This document shows, piece after piece, positions 30,867 through 41,277 of a DNA stretch of 64,000 nucleotides. The DNA is taken from contig CM030936.1 in NCBI GenBank assembly GCA_018136815.1, positions 4,292,474 to 4,356,473 of the forward strand, in the 5' to 3' direction. Made by a program: the position numbers and the translations under genes. Under the pieces are notes generated by a model. It had not been told where the DNA came from and did no database searches. It worked only from the letters and a program-made list of their open reading frames with translations. The DNA comes from Isochrysis galbana. Its lineage: Eukaryota; Haptophyta; Isochrysidales; Isochrysidaceae. Numbering within the stretch: position 1 is the stretch's first letter; each line of letters opens with the position of its first letter.

Positions 30867-33275
30867 ATGTTGTCCGCCCTCCTGTTAGGCCTTCTCTCTG
30901 CGTCTGATCTACCTGACCCTGACACTCTCCGGAGCTCGCAGGGCATCGACAAGTGCTTCCTTTGGAACCCGCGCCGAGAAGTGGCCGTAAGCAACGAGTC
31001 CATCGTGTACCCGACAAACGCGCGCTGCGATGGTGGGACGATGCCTGCGGCATGGCAGAAGGGCCTTGAGTCAAGCAGCGAGATGGACTATGACCTTGCA
31101 ATCGTTGGCGCCGGCATAGGCGGCGCGTACCTCGTGGATCGCCTCCTGCAGCTCTTCCAAAAGGCTGGCCAGCCGGCCCCGAAGATTGCATTGTTCGAGA
31201 AGTCGGATGTCGTTGGTGGCCGTCTGATGAGTGCATGGGGCGCGGGCGCCCTCAGTTTCGGCAGCTCGCCTGCCGTCCAGAGCCTCCAGTACCCGCTGCC
31301 AGAGTACGGCGGCATGCGCGTAGATCCGACAAGGTAACCACTACTCTTCAACAAGATTGTCGAATACGCGACGAGGATGTATGGGCCATCCAGCTGCCTC
31401 CCAGCTGTCAAGTGCACCGCCGCGGGTCAGAACTGCTGCGAGAAGATGCTGGTACCGATGGACGTTGGTGGGATTCGCTACGTCACCACAAGCTCAGACG
31501 CGAGCCCCTGGATGCGCAGCTCGACCGCCCAGACCAAGTCCGAGATCTACACCACGAGGAACGGAGTCGGGTGAGCCCAGGGCCTCTGCTCACTCTCAAC
31601 GCTCCAAAATGTATGTACATGCGCGACGTGCATCGCCATGATCCGCGCTCTGTCGCAAACTTCCCGCCGTTCCCCTGCTCACCCGCGCCTTCATAGGGAG
31701 TACGCCTACAACACCTCGTCGATCGCGCAGGGCGTCGGCTCGCCATATGACAACTGCTTGCAGCTGATTGTCGGCGCTGAGGCATATTCGAAGAAGGTGA
31801 AGGATGAGCAGGGCACGGTCTGGCCAGCGACGGGAACTACCTGGAAGGTTGCAATCACCGACCTGTGCGACAACCATTGCTCGGCCATTCAGGGCATGTG
31901 CGCCCTTTGCGACAAGTTCCGGAAGGATGGACAGCTGACCGCCCCCCAAGCAGGCATCTCTTGCACTGGCTACGACTTTCCTGTCGAGACGGCGGGGTAT
32001 GCAGCCATAACTGGGCTCGCAGACGAGGTCGTCAACCTAGAGGCCCAAACCAAGCTCTACCTGTTGAGGCACGGCTTCCAGCGGTTCGCCATGTCTCTCT
32101 TGCAAGGGCCGATGTGGGACGGTGTCCCTGGAAGCTACACGGAGAAGTTTAAAGGCAAGAGCTATGGTATCAGCCCGCTATTTGGCAAGATCCTCCAAAA
32201 AGTGGAGCTCATCAATGAGGGTGGTTCTACGCTCGACACTGCTCAGCTTGTGCAGACCCATCTAGCTGGCGAGACTCAGGCTGTTGCGAGCGGTGTCAAG
32301 CTCACGTTTGGAGACAACTCCGTCGTCAAGGCGAAGGCCGCTTACCTCGCCATGCTCCCGCGTGACATGGCTGCCATCCAGGGCCTCGGTGCGTTTGATG
32401 CGCGGATGGATGAGTTCCTGATCCCCGGTGGTGCCATGAAGATCCTGATGACCTGGAACAACGCCGAGGACACGCCGCAGCATAAGCTGGGCATGAGCTC
32501 ATGCTTGCAGTCTCCTTGCCAGCGACTCATCCTCGATGGCGGGAGCGAATGGATCGTCCGACAGGTGTGGTTCTGGGACTTCAATTCGATCATGATCTAC
32601 GACATCGCAGCCGGCTACGACGATGTCTACGGTGATGGCCAAATGGTGTACCCGGCAAATCGTGTGCAGCAAATGGGTGCTGCGAAGGGCATGGACCATC
32701 TGATCAAGACGGCTACGCAGCAGATCCGTGAAGCTACCGGCTTGAATGACCTCAAGGATCCCGACTGGGCACGTCTCAAGAGTTGGCCCGCGGGCGAGCT
32801 TTCGCCGGGCTTCCTCAAGAGCGACCGAGCCGAGATCAACAACTTCGTCGACCAGTTAGAACGGCCTCTGGGTGTGAATCAGCCCGTGTTCTATGGCAAT
32901 TCTGAGGCGTCCCGCTCCGATTTGCTCCATGGCTGGGCCGAGGGCGCCCTGGAGATGGTGGAGGACAACCTGCCGGCCCTGACCCAGCTGCTTGGCCTCA
33001 ACACGCCATTCGTGCCGTACCCCAAGGATCTGAAGACTGGCCAGTACGATAGCAATGGCATCGCCCTGGCTCAGTGGCAAGAGGCCATGGATATGGTGGG
33101 TGATGTCTATGGCGATGGCGAGATGTGCAACCCCGGTGCTGGGAGGTGCTTTTCTGCCACCCACACCTGCCAGTGCGTGTCATCCAATGATCACAGCCGT
33201 CGCCTCCTCTTCCCCAGCGTGCCCCAGCCAGACCACTCACGCTGCTACTGCCTCAAGACGGCCGACGCGGCGTAG
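30867..33275 (+). CDS. Secreted FAD-dependent amine/amino-acid oxidase, interrupted by an in-frame TAA
   Basis: Flavin amine oxidases oxidise amines or amino acids to imines with release of H2O2. Exons: 30867-31570 and 31697-33275 (GT-AG, phases match). MLSALLLGLLSAS at the start looks like a short signal peptide. The FAD-binding Rossmann motif is DLAIVGAGIGGAYLVDRLL (from about residue 75), followed by LFEKSDVVGGRLMS and YGGMRVDP. Near the end, HGWAEGALEMVEDNLP matches the flavin-contacting C-terminal motif of the family. A Cys-rich tail follows (CNPGAGRCFSATHTCQC ... CYC). A TAA at 31335-31337 (codon 157) interrupts the frame just after YGGMRVDPTR, and the same frame continues with family-like sequence (PLLFNKIVEYATRMYG). 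No plausible intron removes it. It is either a pseudogene mutation, a sequence error or readthrough. Substrate unknown. Confidence 0.8.
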
Positions 33276-33517
33276 GCACCTGTGGGCCCCGCATCAAGTA
33301 CGGGGATCCACGATCCTAGGCTTGGGGTCTCCCCGTCAGTCAGGCGAGGCATCGAACAAGCAGGCTAGCTCCAAACTGAGTGAGCTCAAGTAACTTCCTG
33401 CTCACGTTGGCGAAAGTTCCTATTACGGACCCCGTAACAATCACGAGTATCCATGATTCGCCGACTCAATCAGCTCAGTGCCAGTGTGCTTGAGATTTCT
33501 TGTCCGTGCGTACTCCT
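33276..33517. other. Spacer downstream of the amine oxidase gene
   Basis: Short non-coding stretch of mixed composition. No signal is recognised. Confidence 0.4.
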
Positions 33518-33632
33518 AGTGCTGAGGGACCGTAGCCCTCAACGGCAACGGAGCCCCTACCCTGCGATGGGGGTATGCGCTCTTGGTGCATGGCTCATCC
33601 GGTGTATGTGGCTAGGCGCGCTAGTGCTCTAC
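33518..33632 (+). repeat. Dispersed repeat, copy 2 (first at 4033-4170)
   Basis: Same orientation and word order as 4033-4170. It is followed at 33654-33692 by CGCTACTTG and GTGCTTGTGCTG, words that recur at 46901-46935 downstream of the rolling-stone-like gene, so the repeat may continue there in a third, poorly preserved copy. Confidence 0.5.
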
Positions 33633-34337
33633 AAAAAAATCTTTGCAAACTAGCCGCTACTTGCATGGCATGTGGCAGAGTGCTTGTGCTGCTCCCTGCG
33701 TGCCCCCACCTCCATCGACACCCTTTTCCCCCCTCCAACACGGTGCGAAGTGCTGGCGGGGAGGCAAGCCACTGCAGCCAATGCCCGTGATAGCAACTGA
33801 GTCATGGTGTGGCGTGTGACGGCGAGAATGTGAGTGATTACGTGTGTTATGTGATAAATAATCTTGTTAGCTTGTTTGTGGACGGCTGCAGCTGCAGCTG
33901 GGACGCAAGGTGGGACGTGGGACATAGTGGTGGGTGTCTTTACTCTTTCATTCATGCCTTGTGTCTGAATCTGTTGAGTGAGCCATTGTCCATTGTATCT
34001 CTCATGTCTATAATCATAATCAGTGTTGCGGGTAAGGAAGGGGCCTTGTACACTTGCCTCTTCCTGCATGCCCTGACTAGGTTCCCTGCGCGACTCCCCC
34101 CGTCTGTCGCGCCCCGATCCCTTTCCCTTCTCCCCTTTCCCGCCGTTTCCCCGAGTGCTCCCTTGAGTTTCCGCCCCCTTTCCGTCGATTATTTTCCCGC
34201 GCGTCCCCCCCCCCCCCCCCCCCCCGCGCGTGACGTTTTCCTCTGGTGTCCTCCGGACCCTCTGCGCTATCGCCCGATCGCCCCTCGTGCTCCTCCCGTC
34301 TGCTCCTGCCCTCACACTCGTGCTACGGTGCCCCGTG
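33633..34337. other. Spacer, pyrimidine-rich towards its end
   Basis: No gene seen. A long C-run lies at about 34206-34225, ahead of the proline-rich ORF. Confidence 0.4.
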
Positions 34338-35336
34338 ATGACTGAGAACGCGCCCGCGCCGTCCGACCTGTCCCCGCGTGCTCCCTCAGTCCTCTCTCGC
34401 CCACCCTCCATGCCCCACGTGGGTCAGATTCCTCATGTAATGTCTCAACTCTCTCTCTCACCAGACCACTCCACAGCCACAGCATCACTCTGCACACCAC
34501 ATGGTAGCGGAGGTGCGTCCTCCACGCCCTCCTACTCTCTCCCCGTGCCCCACACTCCCATCGCCGCCGCTCCCGAGCCGCCTCCAGTCCCATTCTCCTT
34601 CCTCGAGCCTGACCAGTCTTCCCACATGACCTATCCACAGTCCACCCAAGCACACCAGGCACAACCACAACTGCACAGCTGGCCACAGCTCCCTGACGCC
34701 ACCGCCACGCCCACTCAACCGGCATTCTACTCTCCCCTCCCGCACCTCACCTCGCCCGAACAGCCCCCCCCCCTCTCCGCCATTGCCGCCTACCCAGCCT
34801 CCCTCTTCCCTCCTCCTCATCCCAGCCTTCAACACACACCCACCAACCCACCCCTGCCGAATCAACCACCCCCTCCCCAATACCCCCCACTTCACCCACC
34901 CCTCATCAGCTCCAGCCTCTATCGGCTCCCGCCAGGTGCCGTCCCCTCCCCATCCCCACTCCAACTCTACAACCACAACCACTACACGCAACCACCCACC
35001 TCCCTTATTCCCACCCCCTCATCCACCATCTACACATCCCCAACGCAAGCCCCCCATTCCTTCCACCCGACCGCCTCTCTTCCGCCCGCCACCGTCCATC
35101 CTTACCCGCCACCGACCTATTCCCCCAGTACCGAGTCGTCGCTCGCCGCCGCCGTGGCGCACTACCTCTTCCTCCTCCAATCCGCGCAGCCTCCCCCATC
35201 CCTCCAGCCACCACCACCACCAGCAACAGCACGCCCGCCGCCTCCCCCAATATCGTCAGCTCCACCACCACCACCGCCGCCGCCGCGTGCTGGCGACCAG
35301 GAACAATGCACGTCGGCACGAGCGGGGGAAGGCTAG
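34338..35336 (+). CDS. Proline/serine-rich ORF of unknown function
   Basis: A 332-residue frame starting MTENAPAPSD, very rich in Pro, Ser, Tyr, His and Gln, with many PPPP, YPPP and SPSP words and no folded domain or membrane segment visible. It could be a disordered host protein or an artefact of C-rich DNA. Its 3' end abuts a methyltransferase fragment on the other strand (35293-35454), so it may be part of a decayed mobile element. The start chosen is the first Met after the C-run. Confidence 0.3.
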   Translation: MTENAPAPSDLSPRAPSVLSRPPSMPHVGQIPHVMSQLSLSPDHSTATASLCTPHGSGGASSTPSYSLPVPHTPIAAAPEPPPVPFSFLEPDQSSHMTYPQSTQAHQAQPQLHSWPQLPDATATPTQPAFYSPLPHLTSPEQPPPLSAIAAYPASLFPPPHPSLQHTPTNPPLPNQPPPPQYPPLHPPLISSSLYRLPPGAVPSPSPLQLYNHNHYTQPPTSLIPTPSSTIYTSPTQAPHSFHPTASLPPATVHPYPPPTYSPSTESSLAAAVAHYLFLLQSAQPPPSLQPPPPPATARPPPPPISSAPPPPPPPPRAGDQEQCTSARAGEG

Positions 35337-35454
35337 GCGAAAGGTAGAGCCCCGTAGCCTTAGTATGTCCCGTTCCATGTTGCCATGGATGGACGTATTG
35401 CGTGGCTTCGAGACCTCCGAGTAGCGATTTGGCGTAGTGGTGCATCTTCGGGAT
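35293..35454 (-). pseudogene. Second, divergent phage-type methyltransferase fragment
   Basis: Read on the minus strand, about 54 residues (AKSLLGGLEATQYVHPWQHG, TGHTKATGLYLSPSLPPLVP) correspond to residues 345-396 of the gypsy-borne methyltransferase (ASALVGGLRPRQFVQPWQHG ...). The DNA differs at many positions, so this comes from a different element. The catalytic PPC and ENP motifs are not present beside it. It is a remnant, not a gene. Confidence 0.7.
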
Positions 35455-35464
35455 CAAAAAAAAG

Positions 35465-35989
35465 ATGGACGAGAACTTTAAAAAATTCATCACACCTCTC
35501 TTTCCATATGCCAATTCTAAATCTGCCATGCAGGTTATAGCGGAAGCATTGGACAGCATCAGTCCGCCGCCGCCGGTTGGGGCCTCCCTGGCCGACCTAA
35601 GTGTGTTTACGTTCACTGACGAATGTAAGTTCTTATTCAATGCATTAAATTTCAAGCACAATACGAAAATTGAAGACACCTTACACGCCATTTGCGAGAT
35701 TGATAAACCATTCACATTGGTTTATATTAGACACACTCTCTTGAGCAAGAAATTCACTGAGAAAACAATCCTCGATATGAGTCGTGACGTTCTGCTGGGT
35801 ACAATCAAAACTTATGTCATTTTGGAATTAACTCCCCACCTCCAAGAATTGTTAGAAGGTGTCGATTCGGGTTCAGCTTCCCAAGTAAAGATTGAAAACA
35901 AAAGGCCGCTTATCGATTCGGGTTCAGCTCCCGTAAAGATTGAACCCCCAAGGCCCAGCAACATCAAATACAAAAAAGCTCGGCCATGA
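35465..35989 (+). CDS. AT-rich orphan ORF (174 residues)
   Basis: Starts MDENFKKFITPLFPYANSKS and is clearly lower in GC than its surroundings. It seems mostly helical and soluble, with no recognised domain. The C-terminal part carries a short duplicated segment: VDSGSA..VKIE appears as GVDSGSASQVKIEN and again as IDSGSAPVKIEP. The end is basic (KYKKARP). Composition and the neighbouring methyltransferase remnant suggest acquired or mobile DNA. Family unknown. Confidence 0.4.
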   Translation: MDENFKKFITPLFPYANSKSAMQVIAEALDSISPPPPVGASLADLSVFTFTDECKFLFNALNFKHNTKIEDTLHAICEIDKPFTLVYIRHTLLSKKFTEKTILDMSRDVLLGTIKTYVILELTPHLQELLEGVDSGSASQVKIENKRPLIDSGSAPVKIEPPRPSNIKYKKARP

Positions 35990-36049
35990 AGGCATTCGGC
36001 GGGGCCAGGAACGCAAGGAGCCGCCTCCCGCTTTCTTCGCTTCCTCGCT

Positions 36050-36477
36050 GGTCCCTGCTCCCTCTCTCTCTCTCGCTCTCGCTCTCTCGCTCTCGCTCTC
36101 TCGCTCTCGCGAAACGTATTATCATCCGAATGTTGCAACACGCGTCTAGCTTCAGATTCTTTACGTTGTGTCGTTTTATTTTTTTCGAAAGTCTGGAAAT
36201 AGCTGCATTCAGAACGTGGTGGAGGGGGGGTGCTACCTCTAACGACTTATTTTTCTCCTCGTCTCCTCGAGATGTTCACCAACGTCACCACAATGAATCC
36301 TTGTCGAAAGAGGCCCTCTCGGGGCGCGCCCTCATGCCGAGCCAAGGCGACGCTGTTCTCGTCGCGTACGTGGTGCTCCTGGGCCTCTCCTTCGGGGTGC
36401 TCGCGGGGGGGCTCATGGTAGGGTGAGACTGGAAGAAACCGGAGGGAAAGGAGACCAAATGAAGGCAAGCCGCCTTC
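36050..36477. other. Spacer with a CT microsatellite
   Basis: A (CT)n/CTCTCG run lies at about 36061-36110, followed by mixed sequence without a convincing gene. Confidence 0.4.
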
Positions 36478-37135
36478 GTTATAATTCTCTCGTTCTCGTT
36501 CTCGGTCAAAAACTTCGCGTGGACGCCTAGGATCTAGGGGTGTGGAGCGCCCTCTCTTTTTCTCTCGAAGAGAAGGTAAGTTTCCCCACCTTTCTTCCTC
36601 CCAGGCGCCTCGTAAAGAGGTTTAATTCGCTATCTCCCCGCGTTTCGTTACCTGCTTCTGGGGGCAATCAGGTTTGGCGTTTGCCATCTCCCCTTGGAGA
36701 TCGATTTAGATTCGCTGCTTGGGTGAGGGAATCTTTCTCCTTGACGCAAGTTGCATGAACGCCCTTGGTCCCGTTGGTTTTTGGTGTTCCCTCCCCCTTG
36801 GTTGCTACTCAGGGTTGCTCGATAGAAACGTCTAGAAGGTTCAAGCTCAACAGCAAGATTTCTTCGATTGCAAGGATATCTCGCTGCGATCCGTATCCAA
36901 GGTGATCGCCGCGGTTGCGCGACATAACGTTCCTCCTCGACTTTCCGCCTCGTGGGAAATCTCAAACGAAGACACGCTCCGGCCATCGCTGTGGATTCTC
37001 TCTCTCTCTCTCGCTCTCTCTCTCCGTCTCTCGCGACGTGTTTGAGTTATCGGCGGTTTAGGGGTCTCAGTTATTTCATGTTTTGCTTGGTTTGGGTGAA
37101 TGATTCTGGTGTGTTCGTGAGTCGGTGTCTCAGCA
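36478..37135 (+). repeat. Composite copy of repeats X and Y from the gypsy family
   Basis: 36478-36680 matches block X (27841-28245 reverse complement; 63113-63522), and about 36690-37135 matches block Y in reverse complement (1989-2802; 19083-19894) at lower identity. Here X and Y are directly joined in the same order as at the two ends of the gypsy element. This is what a solo LTR left by recombination would look like. It includes a (CT)n run at about 36997-37030. Confidence 0.55.
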
Positions 37136-37340
37136 TCGTTGGATCCGACGTCCTGTCGTCAGTCGTCATCCGTCGCCCTCGCTCTCGTCGCTCTCGCTCT
37201 CGTAACACTCGTACTCGTAACACTCGTACCCTACAAACTCGCCTCGCCTCACCAGCCCCTGCCATCACAGCCCTCCTCTCACTCACCCTCGCCTCTTGCC
37301 TCTCGCTCGATGTCGCTCTCGCCGCCGTCCTCGCCCTCGC

Positions 37341-37480
37341 CCAAGCCCGCCTGCCCGCCTTCCTCTGCTGACGGGCCTCAGCCCGTCAGCGTCTCCGAAG
37401 TCGTCTCCTCAGCCGCGCTTGCCGCCGGCATGCCTCCCTCCTCATTGCCCTCAGGCCCTATGGGCCATCACAATTCGTCA
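37341..37480 (+). repeat. Dispersed repeat with a perfect hairpin, copy 1
   Basis: It contains a 9-bp stem (CTGACGGGC / GCCCGTCAG) around CTCA at 37368-37389, then CGTCTCCGAAGTCGTCTCCTC, GCCGCCGGCATGCCTCC and CCTCATTGCCCTCAGGCCC ... CAATTCGTCAT. An inverted copy with the hairpin is at 58485-58637, and a partial copy at 63553-63613 directly follows block X. The hairpin may mark the 3' end of an element. Confidence 0.6.
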
Positions 37481-37536
37481 TCTTCTGGAGACGTTCTACG
37501 TTCTCTTGATCCCTGCAAGCCCCCTCTAACATCTAA

Positions 37537-37714
37537 TACTACTAGAGTATTCTGTGTTACGTATTACGTATTACGTATTACAAATATGTTTGATGTTTGA
37601 GCCGGGGAGAGAGCGTGTTGTTGTGTTGTTGTGTTGTTGTGTTGTTTATGTGAGCTCTCTGGGGTGGAAAGTAGAAAGTAAACTGCGGCTTGCGCTCGCG
37701 CGCGCGTGGAGCGC

Positions 37715-37754
<40 letters not shown>

Positions 37755-38034
37755 GAGAGAAGGAGAGGGAAGACAGGGCACCAAGTAGAAATAGAGAAAA
37801 AAGGGACAGAGGAGAGAGAGAGAGGGAAGTGAAGGGAGAGTTACAGGTGAGACGGGGGGGGTGGAGCGCGGGGGGAGGCAGAGAGAAGAAGAAGCAGGCC
37901 CCTGGGAGGAGGGGGACCATGTGAAAGAGTAAAACGGAGTAGGTGAGAGATGAAAGCAGAATCGTGAGGAGCGTGGGGGTGAGCAGAGGGGAGGGAGAGG
38001 GGGGGGTGTCTGTGGAAGTGGTCGGGGGGTCGGC
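37537..38034. other. Upstream region of SF3A3
   Basis: TACTACTAGAGTA lies at 37537-37549, similar to motifs at 4225-4237 and 17252-17264 that also lie upstream of genes. It is followed by (TTG)n at 37619-37643 and a strong (GA)n tract at 37708-37830. No TATA box is evident. Confidence 0.35.
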
Positions 38035-40246
38035 ATGTCAGGCTCACTGCTCGAGCAGGCTCGCGCGCTGCACGAGGACCTGGAGGTGCTTGAGCGGGCT
38101 ATGTACGTCGAACTGGGTGACCCCGCCACCCAGCGCCTCAAGCGCGTCGACGCAATCGCCAGAGACCAGGTCGTTTCCTCTCTTCTGGCCGCGAGAGCCG
38201 AGAGAGCAAAGAGGCTGGACATTCTCTATCAGGCGAGTCCCTTCGCTCTGGCGACTGCGAGCGCTTGTTGAGGGTTAGGAGCATCTCTCTCGATGACCGG
38301 GTGGGAGAGGGCGAGGCTAGGTGGGGTAGGGGGTTGGGGGAGAAGGACCCAAGCCAGCAAAGACGCTAGAGACAAAGTCTACAACACTCAAGCGCTGTAC
38401 TGTAGTCCCTTCAAGTGCTTTTTGAGTCATGACCACCCCTCATGCTCGGCCCGGAGTGGAAAGCGGGAAGATGAAGACGGGTCCTGGGTCTCAAAGACTG
38501 GGGCTGAGGGAGCGAGATTCGAGTGAGCCAAGAGGCTGGGAACTGTCGAAGCCAAGTGACTACTAGCGTTTTACCAGCTGCAGGATTCCCTTGAACTGAT
38601 CTGGAGGGGGCGGGGGGCGAAGGCCGGGGGGCGAGATGGTGGATACAAAAAGAGGGCGCGCATGCGTGCGCGCACTACACACCTCGCCTTCTCTGACAGG
38701 AAAGATCTGCTCCTAAGCGCAATGAGATAGCTTAGAGTGGGACTGAAGGTGGCTTGGGGAAGGGAGGCTGTCATTAGCAGCGGGTGAGGGTTGAGGATGG
38801 GGAGGGAGGGGAGAGGCATTGTTGGCTTCGCGATCGCCTGCGTGCTTCATTACTTTTCATTCCCTTTCTATCCTTTGTCTGTGGTAGGATTCCGACGGCT
38901 CTCGGCGCGAGGAGATCAGCGGGATGAGCGCCGGATTCGGCACGTTCTATGAGCAACTCGCCGCCATACGTGCCTACCACGCCAAGCACAGCCTGCCACC
39001 CCATAGCGAGCCATACGAGAAAGAGCTACTGAGCGAAATCCTCGAGTCGGGAGAACAGGTGGACTTCACTGGGGAAGAGGCAGAGGGGAGGTACCTCGAC
39101 ATGCACGAGCTTCATGAGCTCTATCTCAATCTGAAGGGAGTCGAGCACGTCGACTACTCCACCTACCTCAAAGCTGCGGCCAACCTGCAATCCATCCCGA
39201 AGCAGACCGCCGTCACCGGCGCGTACGGCCGTTACCTACGTGCACTCAACGACTACTGGCTCGGCTTCATCCGCAGGACGCAGCCGCTGATGCCGCTGGA
39301 TGAGCTGCTGGAGAAGGCTACCACTTCGTTTGATGAGCGCTGGAGCAAGGGTGAGGTGACACGCTGGCAAGCGTCCTCCTCAGGGGAAGACAACGGTGAT
39401 GGCGCGCCTAGCGACACGCCCATCCCGCTGGGCGATGTGGGCACGGCAGTCGAGCTTGAAGCCTACGGCCTGGAGCGGCTCAAGAACGAGCTGGCACGCC
39501 TTGGCCTCAAGTGCGGCGGCTCGCTCGCACAGCGGGCGGAGCGATTATTTCTACTGAAGAGCATGCCACTTGACCAAATTCCGAAGCAGCATCGCGCCAA
39601 GCCCCCCTCGGGCGGTGCGACGGATGTTGTGCCCGCGGGCGGCGCCAACGGGGCGGGCGGAGGGGGCGGTGTGCGCGAACTGGCGTTGCTTGAGGCAAAG
39701 ACCGCGCAACTTGGCGAGCTTCTCGCCGAAGTCATCGACGAGACGGCCGAGATGGTCGAAAAGAAGCAGGCGCGTACGTACGAGGAGATTGAGCGCGATC
39801 TCGCCGATGCGGCCGATCAGGCGGTTAAGGACGACGAGGAGGAGGAGGATGACGAGGAGAAGCCTATTTATAATCCGCTCAACTTGCCTCTTGGATGGGA
39901 CGGCAAACCGATTCCGTACTGGCTGTACAAGTTGCACGGCCTAAACCTCGAGTTCAAGTGCGAGATTTGCGGTAACCAGTCGTACTGGGGTCCGCGCGCC
40001 TTTGAGCGCCACTTCCAAGAGTGGCGCCATGCGCACGGCATGCAGTGCCTCGGTATTCCCAACACCAAGCACTTCCACGGTATCACGCTCATCGAGGATG
40101 CGTACACACTGCACGCCAAGCTCAAGGCGGAGTCGGGCAACGGTGGCTGGAACCCAGAGCTTGACGAGGAGTTTGAGGACAAGGCAGGCAACGTAATGAA
40201 CCGTAAAACGTACACTGATCTCGCCAGGCAGGGGCTCCTCGATTAA
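38035..40246 (+). CDS. SF3A3: Splicing factor 3A subunit 3 (SF3a60 / Prp9)
   Basis: SF3A3 is a subunit of the SF3a complex of U2 snRNP and acts in the nucleus in branch-site recognition. Exons: 38035-38232 and 38888-40246, giving 518 residues (human 501). Exon 1 encodes the N-terminal helix (LLEQARALHEDLE). Exon 2 has EEISGMSAGFGTFYEQLAAI, the Prp9-binding segment; VDFTGEEAEGRYLDMHELH; a SAP-like stretch (YGLERLKNELARLGLKCGG, near residue 259); and the conserved IYNPLNLPLGWDGKPIPYWL. The C2H2 zinc finger from about residue 425 has CEICGNQSYWGPRAFERHF followed by EWRHAHGM. The end is MNRKTYTDLARQGLLD. The 655-base intron appears to be GC-AG (CAG|GCGAGT), since the only donor at the right place and phase is GC. 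Confidence 0.95.
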
Positions 40247-41096
40247 CCAGGCCTTTCAGCGTCGCGTGCGCCCGGGTGCCAACCGGTATCGCCAGCGATG
40301 GAGTGCGGTGGAAATAGGCATGGGCACGACCATGCCCCGAGCATGTGCTTCCTCTCGTCCCAATGTAGTGTTCGGTGACACAACCGACGAAAGTTCCGCA
40401 TTTGGCGGCGCCTTCATGGCCGGGTGACAGCCCGCCAGCTCTATGGCAACTGCTGCGTACTCGCATGCCGGTGTGATTGCTTCCGCGCATATAAATGGTA
40501 GGAGCCGTGTGGTTGCACGTGTTCCGGGATAGGGTGGCCAAGTGGGCGTGAGGAGCTTAGGGGTCGGCACACAAAGTATGCCAGCGCCCGCGCACTCACG
40601 TTAATCGTCATATCGTACTCATCTGCGCCATTGCCAAGACTTTGAGAACACGAGTCGGTGGTAGTGGGCTTATGGCTTATGGAAGAGAGCAAAAGATGTG
40701 ACAATGGAGAAGAAGAAAAAAAATCTGAAGATTCTGGGCTACACACCTACTGTTTACGGGTCTTCCCTTCACTACTTACACCGCCCTTATCTTCCCTCCC
40801 TCCACCTCTTTCCCTGCCCCCCTGCCCCCCTTCATCCTTCATTCCTTTTTCTTCGCGGTTTCCGGGGTCCGGGCTCTTGTGGTACACTACCTAAGTAAGG
40901 CCTAGAGTTCGGAGTGTGGGGTCCGGGCAGAGGGCAGAGGCCTTTTGATCTTTGCTACTTCTGTCGTGCGTGCCCGCCTGGACACGTGCTGGGTGTTTTG
41001 GTTCCGTCGGGGCTCGTGGCGTCCCTGGTGATCCCCTTGTTCGCTGCTGTTTCTGCGGCTTATTCGCCTTTGTTTCGTTGCTCCTTGGAGGCGAGA
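40247..41096. other. Spacer downstream of SF3A3
   Basis: No gene is seen. 40717-40755 is an A-run followed by TCTGAAGATTC and GGGCTACACACCTAC, the reverse complement of the end of the LINE-like fragment near 1905-1945. This points to another small non-LTR remnant. Confidence 0.4.
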
Positions 41097-41277
41097 AGCG
41101 CTCAATCACCATCACCCACCGCATGGAAAAGCGTTCAATCACCATCAGCCTACACGTGGAACGCGCTCAATCACCATCACCCCCACCGCATGGAAAAGCG
41201 TTCAATCACCATCAGCCTACACGTAGAACGCGTTCAATCGCCATCACCCCCACCGCATGGAAAAGCGTTCAATCGCG
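41097..41277. repeat. Tandem repeat of ~62-bp dimeric units, three copies
   Basis: Alternating half-units, one ending CACCGCATGGAAAAG and one containing AGCCTACACGTGGAACG, each beginning CG(C/T)TCAATCACCATCA. The array is well conserved and so recent or homogenised. It reads open in more than one frame but has no other coding sign. Confidence 0.75.

Noticed and set aside
31332-31355. A ~22-base intron that would remove the in-frame TAA (GTAACC ... CAACAAG)
   Set aside because: Shorter than any plausible intron here, and it would delete residues that look conserved (PLLFNK).
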